64,000 nucleotides of DNA, from positions 10,188,501-10,252,500 of the forward strand of contig BSBM01000608.1 in assembly GCA_027924585.1 (NCBI GenBank), read 5' to 3'. Made by a program: the position numbers and the translations under genes. The notes under the pieces are model-generated. The model was not told the DNA's origin. It ran no database searches and saw only the letters and a list, made by a program, of their open reading frames with translations. This DNA comes from Larix kaempferi (taxonomy: Eukaryota > Streptophyta > Pinopsida > Pinales > Pinaceae). The first letter of the stretch is position 1, and each line of letters starts with the position of its first letter. This document shows, one piece after another, positions 21,558 through 32,493 of this stretch.

Positions 21558-22737
21558 CTAGAGGGTAAGACTATCCCTGTAAGTTTTTTTTCTACTCCCA
21601 TTAACAAGTCCTTTCAAATTTTCTCCCAATAGCGTGGCTAACTGAACCGCACCAATGCTAGGGACATGCTTAACAATATATGGTCCTATCCAGTGCATTT
21701 TAAATTTTCTAGGAAATTTCATGAACTTTCTATCATAGAGGAGGACAAGGTCTCCTACCTGAAAGAATTTGTACTTGATCTGTCTATCATGCCACGCTTT
21801 TTCTCTGTCTTTCTGAACTTGTTGGTGAAAAATTGCAATGAAGCAATCTTCTTCCAGTCCAACTAAGTGTAGTAGCCTTTCTTCCATTGTCTCAACATGA
21901 GCCATGTCTGTGAATGATGAAATTCTCAAGCTTGGGACTATGTATTCCATGGGAATGATAGCTTCTTGTCCATATGCTAATCTGAAAGGTGTGCGACCTG
22001 TCAACTTCTTGCAAGTTGTTCATTATGCCCACAACACCGCTAGTATTCACAGATCCCAATCATCCCTATTTGTATTTCATACCTTGGCCAGCGCATTTTC
22101 CAGTACTTTGTTAAACGCTTCAATGGTGCCATTAGATTGTGGATGATATGGTGTGCTCTTCTGATGGTAGATATGAAATTCTTCGGTCAAAGCTTCAATG
22201 GTTATGTTCAGGAAATGAGTTCCTTGATCACTCATTGAAATATTTGGGCATCCAAATCTTGTCAAAATATTCTCAAAGATGAACTGCATGGAAGTAACTG
22301 CAGTCCTTCACCGGTTTCACTTCTTCCCACTTGGTGAGATACTCTTTAGCTATGATAATATATCTTGAACCAATTCGCTTTCATAATGGGTTAATACGTC
22401 CCACGAAATCAATAGCCCATTTATCAAATGCTTGCAAGGTCATTTGTGGCATCAACGACATCTCATCTCCACGAGATGGCTTCCATGTCCTTTGGAAAAC
22501 ATCGTAACTTTCGCAATGTTCCTTTGAATCCTTGTGTAATGTAGGCCACCAGAGGCCTGCTCTTAAAATTTTCTTCACATTAGCTCTTCCTGTGTAGTGT
22601 CCTCTAGATACTCCTGAGTGTGCTTCATCAAGTATCATAGGTTTCTCATGTTCCAATACACATCTTCGCAGTACTTCATCAGGTCCTAATTTGTACAATT
22701 GGCCTGCAATTATGGTAAAGTCAACTGCTCTTACCAC
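21558..22737 (-). pseudogene. G2 integrase
   Basis: From 22737 downward: zinc domain HSGVSRGHYTGRANVKKIL...LWWP...HCESYDVFQ, in which the second zinc Cys pair is damaged (Y and F); core first D in FDKWAIDFVGRINP (about 22400); a break; second D in SMSDQGTHFLN (about 22225); E in NGTIEAFNKVLENA (about 22120); another break; then the C-terminal part 22004-21558 (GRTPFRLAYGQEAIIPMEYI, GDLVLLYDRKFMKFPRKFKM, WIGPYIV). The DDE residues are visible, but at least two frame breaks make it non-functional. Confidence 0.9.
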
Positions 22738-22749
22738 TAATTGTTTCTT

Positions 22750-23369
22750 CTACTGCATAGTAGACTCCACGGGTGTTATACCTGTAGTCAGGAAGTCTAC
22801 AATGTCCTTATAGTAGTAATTTTTTATGTGAATAGCAAACAACTGTGCATCTGGTAAACAGTATTCCAAGTTACTAGGTTCTTCGCCTGACTCAATTCTA
22901 GAAAGATCGTTGGGTCCTGAATTCAATCTTCCTAGATTAACGATAATTTCAAAATCATACTCCTGAAATAGAAACAACCATATGCATATTCTCCCCCCTA
23001 ACACTGGTTTGTTGACCAAGTACTTGAAAGATGAATGGTCAAAAAATATGCAGAAATGCGAACCTATAAGATAATGTCTAAACTTTTGCAATGTGTATAC
23101 CATAGATAAACCTGCTCTTTCTGTGGTGGTATAGTTCTTTTCTGCTGAAGATAACTTTCTGCTTTAAAATGCGATGGGGTGATCGATGCCTCCCTCACCT
23201 GGTTGAGCTAGCATAATCCCTAGTGCTATAGATAAAGCATCTACATCTACATGGAATGGTTTATTCCAGTCTGGAAAAACTAGAATATGCACAGTGACCA
23301 TTCTCTCTTTTAATGTATCCAATCCTTTCTGACAGTCTTCAGTCCAAATATACGACGCTTCTTTCCTAA
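22750..23369 (-). pseudogene. G2 RNase H
   Basis: The open piece 23103-22750 reads MVYTLQKFRHYLIGSHFCIF, FDHSSFKYLVNKPVLGGRIC, LFQEYDFEIIVNLGRLNSGP and ends before the integrase. The upstream part (23369-23104), with a DALSIALGIMLAQPG-type stretch, is in other frames. RNase H degrades the RNA of the hybrid. One acidic position reads FFDHSSF where TDH is usual. Confidence 0.85.
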
Positions 23370-24361
23370 TTAATTCTCCATAGGTGTAGTGATTTGCGCA
23401 TATCCCTTGATGAACTTTCTATAGTATCCTTTATGTCCCAGTTTAGTGTGTAGTTGTTTCACCGAGTTAGGCGCTGGTAGATTCACTATAACTGCGATTT
23501 TTGTTGGATCAACCATCAGTCCTTGCTTACATACAATGTGTCCCAGTAGGATTCCATAAGGAACACAAAAGATGCTTTTATTTAGATTCAAGGAAATATG
23601 ATGTTGTCTACACTTCGCTAACATCATTCTTAAGTTCGCATAATCATTCTTCAGTGACCCAAATACTATCCAATTGTCAAAATACACTTCTAAGAATTTG
23701 TGGATAAAATCTTTAAATGTAGCTACAACTACTCTAGAAAAGATAGCAGGTGCATTTTTCATAAAAGGGAAATAACTATGTACTAACATGATCCCCATTC
23801 CATATCAAATGTTGTCTTATGTTTGTCTTCTGAAACAATTATGATCTGATGATATCCAGAGAATCCATAAGTGAATGAATATGCTTTGTTTCCTCCAACA
23901 TTATCTAGCACTTCGTCTGTGAATGGAGTAGGAAATGGGTCATGCAATGAGGCATCATTTAGCTTTCTGATATCTATGCATATCCTGATCTAGCATTTAG
24001 CTTTCTTATCCTAGATAACCATGGGACTTATCCATTCTGATTCTTCTACTAGCTCAATAATTCCTACATCAAGCATCTTATCAAGCTTCGCTTTTACTTT
24101 TTCTTTGTATATGGGGTTTAGTCTGTAGGGTCTTTGCTTGATAGGCTTCACATCTAGCTTGAGAGGTATTTTCATAACTCCCAAGTCACCTAAAATTCCT
24201 TTCATTTCAGAAAACTTTGTAGGAAATAGGTCTTGATATTCACACAGTAGGTCTGCAGTCTGTCCTACCATTTCTTCATCCCAGTAGTCCCCTATAGAAG
24301 CAAACTTTGGTTCATTCTCAGTACCAATGTTGATCTTTCTGTTCTTCACAGGACTACTCAA
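23370..24361 (-). pseudogene. G2 reverse transcriptase
   Basis: 24361-24011 holds the RT start (LKLDVKPIKQRPYRLNPIYK, IIELVEESEWISPMVI). 24010-23799 continues with stops. 23798-23370 gives the second half, with the box HKFLEVYFDNWIVFG, where the family has Y-x-D-D; the second catalytic aspartate is N. It continues LLGHIVCKQGLMVDP and LGHKGYYRKFIKGYAQITTP. Inactive on two grounds, frame and active site. Confidence 0.92.
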
Positions 24362-25880
24362 TTCTGGAATTTATAAGTCAGGTCCCTCAACATCGCATTA
24401 TCCTTCTGACTTAGATATGTTTACATCACGAGGATCTTCCTCTTCATCTAGTGTGAAGTTATAACATTCCAGGGCATGTTCTGACTGTTTCGACCCTTCC
24501 GGTTGTTCATATATTGGCTACGGGGTATCATTGAATACCTTATTTTTAATGATTTGTAGAGCCTCACTAATACTTGGACAATCATCCTCAAAATTGAAAG
24601 TGGATTGAAAGTCAGTTATCAGTATGTGCCAATCTACTGTGCCTCTACGAAATTCAGCTTTTGTGTACCAGTTCTTTGGAATTTGCTCTAATGTGTGTAT
24701 AAACTTGTGCACCTATTCTTTCTTAGGTGTATGTATCCAAGCTTTCAAACAAAGCTCTATGCGGTCTCTAGGATCATTCTGTCCATTATATTTTACTTGC
24801 ACAATCTTAGTTTGTCTTGTAAATCTGATTTCCATCATGTGCTCACATTTTTCCCATGTATTCAAGTTTTTTTATGTGTAGCCCACCATCTAGTAGGTAA
24901 AGCGCGCAGTTCTATCTCTAGAGAAACTAACTTATGTTCTGTTGGAACTGAAACTACATATTGATCATGAAGAAATGCGTGGATATTACCTAAACCATCA
25001 TAAGTAGGAATTGGGCTTACCTCTATTCCAATCCAACATAGTGACTTTGTGATATCTGCACATCATCTTGATGATACTTCGTGCATTCTACTATGCCAGT
25101 TCTCCATTCTTGCATCTGAGTCTTATATGAAAGAACTATCACATCTCCAGCTTAATGTTCCATCATCAGTGGGATTGATGTATTCTGCTTCATTTACTGT
25201 CATTTTGTAGATATGATCAGGATCTTGAGCTCTGCATTGTTCTTTTACTGGTTCAGTATATCTAGGTCCTTATGCAGGGTCTAAAGGTGCGATGACCCTA
25301 ATATCTGGTCCTTTAAATATCATCCTTTTTTTCTTGAGATTGATGATCGTGAGGTTATCAATTTCCCAGTCAATCCCTAAAGTGCAGGATAAGGATTGCT
25401 ATCGTATGTGATTTCAATAACCTTGAAATCTGCTTTACTTCGCACTCCATCAATGTCAACAAGGACATCGGATAATATCCCAAAAGGTATAACGTTTTGC
25501 TGATTGGCTAATCTCAACTAAATAGGTTACCATGATAACTTCAGTTTTCCCATCTGTTCCCATGTCTGCTTTGTCAAGACATTCACCTCTAAGCCTAAGT
25601 CAAGAATGATCTGGTCCATTTGAAAGTATTTGATCTGCGCATTTAACCTCATCTCTCTTCTGGTCCTTCTATGATTCTTGATATGGTGAACTGAGCTATA
25701 TGCTTTGTGTATGGCACTACACTGCTCATAATGACTGAATAGGCTCTGTATCTCTGCTAAGGCATTTCCATGATTTAACAACTTCATGCAGCTCTGTAGG
25801 AACTATGCAACAAGACATATGGGTTATGTTGTAGTACGTGATTTTTCTATCATATGAAATTGACATATCCACCACAGGAT
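24362..25880 (-). pseudogene. G2 protease and linker
   Basis: Open piece 25787-25527 ends with FQMDQIILDLGLEVNVLTKQ and TWEQMGK, a gypsy protease with a D-L-G active site. The rest to RT is fragmented by stops (about 25500-24362) with short coding-like pieces, for example 24712-24518 (MHKFIHTLEQIPKNWYTKAE). Retroelement protease cuts the polyprotein. Confidence 0.75.
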
Positions 25881-25881
25881 T

Positions 25882-28512
25882 TTATTCACTTCGCAACTGG
25901 GCTCTTGGATTCACAGGTTCCACATCCTGAAAGATTTTCCTAGATTCCATGAATATATTCTTTTCTTGGTTAGGGTTAAATGTAGGAATTTTCCCTGACG
26001 CTTTTCTTATCCAAGCCCCTTCAGTAGGCTTTTGTCTCATAGTGTTTTCCTCATAAGTTGAAGCTTCATTTCTCTGATCTCCACCTGTCATAACTCCGCT
26101 TCGTGTCACAACATGGATGTTGTGATCCTTAGTTATCTCTTCAGCTACGATCATCTGTACGTTCTAATTGTGCGCTTTTGGTCTTCTCTCTTGCATTTTT
26201 TCTTGCAAAATGGGACATGCCTTAATGACATGGTCAAATGAGTTACAGTATTTATAGGTAGTGAAAGGGTTCTGACAATCTCTAGCTAGATGTCATGGTT
26301 GAGCGCAGTTATAGCATACAATATTACCTCTTCCTCTTCCTTGTTGGCCAGTGTTGCGTCCTCTTCCTTGTTTGCCAGTGTTGCATCCTCTTCCTCTGTA
26401 TCCACCACGTCCTCTGTATGTGTCTTGATCATACTATGCATTTTCATTATTATTCTTTGTTTCTCCTTGAAATTTGTAGACATCATGCTTTCTTTCTATC
26501 ATGACTTCATATGCTCTATAGTTGTTATCATCATGTCCAACTGACTTACAGAATGTACAGTACAAGTTCTTAGGTTTTTGCACATATTTTTGAATTAAGT
26601 AACAGTCTTCTGGATGATGTCCTCTACATCTGCAAATCTCACACCATGTTCCTTGCTGTTGATTCAATGGGTTAGGTGCTCCACTAGCGATGTAATCTCT
26701 GTCTACAGGGCAATGTTCCTTGGAATGTCCTTCTCCCTTACACTTTGTACACCAAAATTCTTCTCTAGTTTCTTTTCCTTTCTTGATGTCTTGTAGCTAT
26801 AGTGTCAGTTTGGCTAACTGTGTCTATATCTGTACCATCCCTGTACTAGTTTCTCCTATGGGTGAAGGCTCTAGCTTCATCGCAATCTATAATGCCTCTG
26901 TTTTCGATGCTACTTTATGTTGCATGAGTGGTAATATAATATGGGGCAACAACGCAGCTATGAACCATTATTGATGTTGTTGCAGTGCTATGTCAAAACT
27001 TACTTGATCTAATAGTGCTTTAAATTTCTGATCAAATTCCCATATAGTCTCGTTAGGCTTTTGTTTGATTTATTTTAGCTCTGTAATGCACTGAGATTCT
27101 GACTTAGGTTTCTTGAACTCTCTTATAAGCGTAGTTCTGATATCTACTAGTGTTATGTTCTGTCCAATAGAATACTTCATGAACCAAGTGAGAGCTCTGT
27201 CTCTAAATGTGGTAACTAGCTAAGCTTGTCTTATAGCTTCGTCCTGGAATTGCTTAAAATTCCACAAGGCTTCACAAAGAAACCAATGTTGCTCTGGGTC
27301 TTCTAGACCAATTCCTTTGAAAATAGGTAGCTTAATGTTGTCTACCATTATTCTTCTAGGAGGCGTAGTGTTCTGTGTCGAAGAAGATATACCACTACTT
27401 GATTGATTCTGTGTATTAACTCCTGCGGTGTTACTGATACTGGTGTTATGTGAACTAGTAGTATTCTTTCTGTCAACTGGAGGTTTCTACGGAGTGATAG
27501 GCTAATAGGTAGTCATTCTAGGATCTGTTTCACAATCAGACTCAACCTGATATGATTGTTTGTCACCTTCTAACTCAGTTTCTAGGGGTATGCGAGGTTC
27601 AGTTTCATGAGACCTCTGTCCAATAATAGGCTTATATCTTTTTCCACTTCGTAATGTATAAGTATGTTCCTCAGTGTCACTATATGTTTTACTGAACATT
27701 ATAGACTTAAATCCTAGGAATTCTATTGCATTCTCAAAACACCTTTTTCTGCTAACAACATTTTAATGTATAAACTGCGATTTTTCAGGTACTTACTTTT
27801 GAATCCTTTGAAGAAATCCCTTTCTACTGCATTGTAAGACTTCAACGTGTCCATAGAAAATTATGTAACATAGCCTTCTATTACGCTATCCACCCAAAAT
27901 TCTACTGCTCTTTAAATCGGGCTATCAACCTCTTTAAGCCTGTGAACTAGTTTTGGAGTCCACTCTGTAGGTTCTCCACCATGAAAACAGTTTTTTTGTT
28001 CTTCGAGTCTTGATATCCACTCATGTATCTTGTTACCGAAAAATGCGAAGAAGATTTTGTGTATTCCAAAAAATAGGTATCTCTGCAACCACTCTTCTGT
28101 AGATATGCGCGGATGTCTATTTTCTTTCTTCGCAAACTCCGTTTCTATTTTAGCCACCCATTTCTGTAACTTTGTCCTCTCGGGATTCCATTTATCAGAA
28201 CACATCACTAGTTCAAGTGCGGCAATGAACACATGTTAGCTATACTTCCTTCTTCATGGTCTCATAACATAACAACATCGCATATCGCCATTCTTTAGCG
28301 CGGAAACATAACCATTTGTTGGCTCACTACCCTTTGTTAGTTCCGAACTTCTTCTCACTATTTTCTTTAGGGATGACTGGGGTTCTACGAGGTTCTTCTA
28401 TATTTATTCCAACAAAATCCCCTTCACTGTCCCTTTTGGCATCAACCTGCGAACAGGCTGAAGTCTCACCCGAAGCGAAGATGGGTGGTTACAGAATCAG
28501 GTTTCTGTAACC
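25882..28512 (-). pseudogene. G2 gag with multiple zinc knuckles
   Basis: The N-terminal part starts near 28480 (DAKRDSEGDFVGINIEEPRR) and includes a 28232-27912 open piece (RISTEEWLQRYLFFGIHKIF). The middle (27700-26990) is broken. Zinc knuckles: CTKCKGEGHSKEHC (about 26760), CEICRCRGHHPEDC (26640), CTFCKSVGH (26550) and a C-Y-N-C box with an internal stop (26300), preceded by Gly/Arg- and Glu-rich repeats. Gag packages RNA. An unusually long knuckle series is kept although the frames are broken. Confidence 0.8.
28487..28512. other. Perfect 10-bp inverted repeat
   Basis: ggttacagaa and ttctgtaacc face each other around a six-base loop (tcaggt), next to the inferred start of G2 gag. It could form a leader hairpin; chance is possible. 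Confidence 0.5.
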
Positions 28513-30538
28513 TGGTGACGCACGGTTATGTTATGCAAGGTGAATATGTGCAGTTGTATCAGCATCTACTTTGTAAATCACTCCTTAACATGTATCTGTG
28601 CAACTGTGTTTCTTGACAACCTACAGGCTTCATTGATTTGTTGTTACTACGCAGTTACGTATGACTGCATTCACCATGATATAACAGTGCATTTATGTGG
28701 CTGTTCACTTTGCAGTTCTAACAATACAGACTTCATTGAATTACTGTTATTCCTTCAACTGTTATAAATACTATTCTAACTAGACAACTGTGCATTTATC
28801 ATATTCAACACAACTTGACAATGTTCATGCATGCATGTTCTTATACTTAACATATCATTTTCATTCCCATTAATTCACACTTAGCATATTATTCTCATCG
28901 ACATACACATGGAAATACATATAAAATAAAAACATTCATAAACATAAAAGAACTCATAAACAAAATCACACAACACATATATTTACGTGGTTCACCCCCC
29001 AGATGGGAGCTACGTCCACGGGAACTATTGTTTATTTCTTGGAAGGGTTAACAGTTCCAGTCTGCGCACTCAGCTGCAGACTCTTCTCTACAATAGATCT
29101 CTGCGCACACAACTACATAGTCTTTTTCCTCTCAAATATTTCTTAGCATAGATCTTCATGATCATTTCTTCAGTATCTATTCTCTCCTAACAAGATCTAA
29201 CCCTTCCATATGCAAAATTTTCCTTTCTATAGACTGTGCCCGAAGGTCACATCTTTACAATAACTATGGGCCGAAATCCCATAGTACTCTTAAACCCAAA
29301 ATGACATGGTTCTCCTATTGACCATGATTTTCCTTTACTTCGATGGAGCTCTATTGTCCTTTGCACCACTTCTTCAGGCTCTAACTCTTCTCTAACAGTC
29401 GTAGTCTGACCGCGTGGCTCTGACATTAACATGGTTCATCCTTTACACCATCCCATCTCTTTACTTCATTGTCCCTATAGCTAACCGTCCATCACTTCAT
29501 CCTTAGGTGCTCCAACTACTTCATTGATCCTTAGTACATTTTTACTAAGGGGATAGATCCGTATCTGTCACTTCGTCATGCTCCACGACCTACTCCTGGG
29601 AATTTTGGATTTTTTTCTCCCAAAACTAGCTGATGTTAGGCCTCGCCTAACTAGTACTTTTTCCATCAAAACTGTCCTTTCGGTTTGACTGCGCCTTCAA
29701 AACTGTCACACTTGGGTTGTTCCCAATAGTCACTAATGTGGAGCCTTTGGTCTATCGATGGTTTTTTTCGACACTGGCATGGTTTTGGAAAACCACAACT
29801 CCTATTGGGCTTGGTTGTTTTAGAAAATTTCCCATCGAGGAGTTTTCAATCACAAAGCGCCAAGTGTTCTTTTTTGTTGTATCTAACTCCTCAAACGAGT
29901 GCAATTAAAGCTTTTGCAACTTGTTGAGGAGTTATCAATATGCACTATTGATATGCTGCTCTTCCCTCAAATTAGTGCAGGCACCACCTTTAACCTTTGT
30001 GCATATTTTAGAGGAGCTAATGATGTCATCTATCGATCTGGTGCTTCTTCATCGGATGATATCGGGCCTGCCTTTATTTTTCGTGTCTATCTTGGGAGAG
30101 ATATCAATTATAACCGTTGATCATGTATTCGATCAACATTGTTCCACTGCTTCTTATTTAGCGCTTGGTTCCTAGCTCCTAGTCTTTGTTGTGCCAAAGG
30201 GATAACCTTCTTTTCCTTGAATTTAAGGATCAGACTCTTATTTAGGCCATTTTCATCCCTCAAAGCGCCTTTGTAAAAATTATGTACTAACATCAGCTTC
30301 ACGGGGATAGTTTCTTGTTATGTAAGTTGTTGAGAACCATAGAATTGTTCCTTATCCATTGGGCCACGGAGTCATCTCTCATGAAATTTTGACCATATTA
30401 AACAGATCTGTAGCTTGGAATTTTTTTTTACATACAGTAAAGTAAAATAATGATAATTAAAATGATGAAAAAGTTATAGTAAAGTAGGCAATTGAAAAAC
30501 TGTTATTCTACTATGTACAAAATTCTTGGAACCTGGCT
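28513..30538 (-). other. LTR-like noncoding region between G2 and G3
   Basis: No long open frame. On the minus strand it contains a gtgaaccacgtaaat-type block common near plant LTR ends (about 29000) and many short A/T-rich repeats. It is either the 5' LTR and leader of G2, the 3' LTR of G3, or both abutting; without a second copy the limits cannot be set. Small open frames (29432-29247, 30302-30108) show no motif. Confidence 0.4.
30350..30373 (-). other. tRNA-Arg 5'-half-like fragment (possible SINE head)
   Basis: The minus strand reads GACTCCGTGGCCCAATGG then ATAAGG, the acceptor and D-arm half of a plant tRNA-Arg, including the A-box (TGGCCCAATGG). The anticodon and T arms do not follow, so it is not a tRNA gene. 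It could head a tRNA-derived SINE; a loose B-box-like ggttctcaac lies only about 17 bases further on, closer than in a tRNA. Confidence 0.5.
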
Positions 30539-31650
30539 TTAATACAAGAAGAATAATTTCATAAGCCTTACATTTACAACATCTTCTATCAAATCACCAT
30601 CCAATTCATTTAGCTTGTATGTATTGTTCTCCAGTAATTCTGCAATGACATAGGGCCCTATCCATATATTTTCAAATTTTTCATGTTTTCCCTTATCTTC
30701 TGTTCTTGCATTCCATTTCAAGACCAAATCCCCTAGTTGGAGATATCTTTCTAAATCTCTTATGTCGAAGGTATTTTTTATCCTCCTCTGGTGTTCCCGT
30801 AACTTGATGTTAACTTTCTCTCACTCTTGTTGTAATTCAATCAACTCATACACCCTTTTCACCATGTTATTTGGTTCCTTTGTCTCATGCTAAATTAGCT
30901 TTAATACAAGTAATCCCAGTTGGATAGGCAAAATTGCTTCTTTGCCATACAACAATTGAAAAGGAGATGTACCAATTGACCTTTTGACGCTTAATCTGTA
31001 AGCCCATAAGGAATACATGAGATTAGCATCCCATGTTTTTTTATTCTCTGTCAACATTTTCTTAATGATCCTGAGTAGGATTTTGTTGGATGATTCAGCT
31101 AAACCATTTCCTTGGGGGTAATATGCAGTAGAGTTACCAAGATAAAAATTATATTTTTAACAAAATTCAACCATTCTGATAGATATAAAAGCTGGAGCAT
31201 TATCATTTATAATATTTCTATGGAACTCAAACCTTTACATAATATTTTCCTCTAATAATTTCATGATCACCTTCACATTTTCCAATCTAGTGGGGATAGA
31301 TGCTACCCATTTTGTGAAATAATCAGTAGCATCTAAGATCTATTTTTGTTGGCTAATGGAGTTAGGATTTATTTCTCCAATGAATTTTAAACCCCATTGT
31401 TGAAAAGGTGTTGAAGTCATGATAGGTCTTAGAGGAAAAGGTTTTAGCTTCTGTTTACTTGCAAAAATTTGGCATTCAATGCAGGCCCTTACAATATGAT
31501 TGGCATCAACAAATATTTTTGGCCAATAATACCCATAACTCAACACTTTATAAGTTGTAGTTCTCCATGCATGGTGGCCTCCACAAATACCTTTATGAAG
31601 CTCTGTGATTATTCCTTCTGTTTCATCCTCAACCCCACAATTTAGTAGTA
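30539..31650 (-). pseudogene. G3 integrase
   Basis: Zinc domain end YYWPKIFVDANHIVRACIEC (about 31520), then FQQWGLKFIGEINP, where the first catalytic D is K. Next DYFTKWVASIPTRLENVKVI, a stop, NIINDNAPAFIS (second D kept), NGLAESSNKI (E kept) and RLSVKRSIGTSPFQLLYGKE. The C-terminal part at 30727-30539 reads GKHEKFENIWIGPYVIAELL. Stops occur at several places. Inactive. Confidence 0.88.
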
Positions 31651-31654
31651 TCCC

Positions 31655-32493
31655 TTAAGGATTTTTCCAGTAGAGGTATTCATCTAATATGCAATACTTA
31701 GCTTCTTGTAATTTTAGATACCTAACTTGTGATTTAGATAAGTAGTTTGGGCATTCCATATTTACCAAATAGTAGACAATGTTTCCATGCCAGTCAGATT
31801 CTTCAAATTTTGGGTTCACCTTCATTGTATGATCTTGGGAATCCTGGATACTTTTCATCTTTTCTTCTGATGTTAGTTATGTAATCAGATTCAGGTCCAA
31901 AGATTCACAGTTTGATTCAGCCAACAACTTAGCCAATCCTTTTCCCTTCACCATCTTGGTGGGTTTAATCTTTAAGTCAGACTCCTGTATTTTTGTAATC
32001 CATTTTCCTCTCTTTCCTTCACTATCAGTTTGACACCGAATATCCTTTGTTGTACTTTGTGGTACATACGTAATTATTTTAGAATGAAAAACATAACATA
32101 TGAAATATTTTAGGGCTTTGACCATGGTATATGCTTGTTTCTCCATAAGGTTATACTTCAATTCAGCATCTCTGAGACCTTTTCTAAAAAATGCTATGGG
32201 TTGTTTATGACCATCTTGATTTTTTTTATAAAATTACAACTGCAATTGTGTGGGAAGAAGCAAAAGAAAATATAAAAAATGGCTTGGTATAATCAGGACT
32301 GATTAGTACTAGTTTTTCTCCAATGGCATTTTCAATCTCTCAAATGCTTCTTTTGATTCTTTGTTCCACTTCACCGCATTGCCTGTTTTAAGCATGTTGG
32401 TAATGGTTTTTATCAATTCTTCCAAATTAGGAATGAATCTCCTCAAGAAATTTATTCTTCCCATGAATGACTGCACTTCTTTTTTATTTGTAG
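31655..32493 (-). pseudogene. G3 RT end, RNase H and integrase N-terminus
   Basis: From 32493: NKKEVQSFMGRINFLRRFIP and KWNKESKEAFERLKMPLEKN (RT thumb/connection); then RNase H at 32161-31877 (MEKQAYTMVKALKYFICYVF, KRGKWITKIQESDLKIKPTK, GLAKLLAESNCESLDLN); then 31858-31655 (YLVNMECPNYLSKSQVRYLK...). The start of this segment is cut by the C3 LTR at 32494. Confidence 0.88.

Larger units (their letters stand above)
21558..28512 (-). mobile_element. G2: Ty3/gypsy retrotransposon, minus strand, decayed
   Basis: Read from right to left: gag (about 28480-26990), a series of zinc knuckles (26800-26220), protease (DLG box near 25560), RT (24361-23370), RNase H (23370-22750) and integrase (22737-21558). 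Every domain is present in canonical gypsy order but is broken by stops and frameshifts. RT motifs such as QRPYRLNPIYKEKVKAKLDK and LLGHIVCKQGLMVDPTKIAV mark a widespread plant gypsy lineage. No convincing LTR pair was identified. Confidence 0.88.
30539..32493 (-). mobile_element. G3: Ty3/gypsy retrotransposon, 3' part (split by C3)
   Basis: Minus-strand order from 32493: end of RT, RNase H, integrase. The RT protein resumes at 56485-57215 on the far side of C3, giving one element split by insertion, with loss of part of RT. Wording (QSFMGRINFLRRFIPNLEEL, TMVKALKYFICYVFHSKII) fits a Tat-related plant gypsy lineage. Confidence 0.88.

Noticed and set aside
29247-29432. 61-codon minus-strand ORF
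   Set aside because: No motif, no neighbour in frame; lies in LTR-like noncoding DNA.
30350-30373. A complete tRNA-Arg gene
   Set aside because: Only the acceptor/D-arm half is present; anticodon and T arms are missing.
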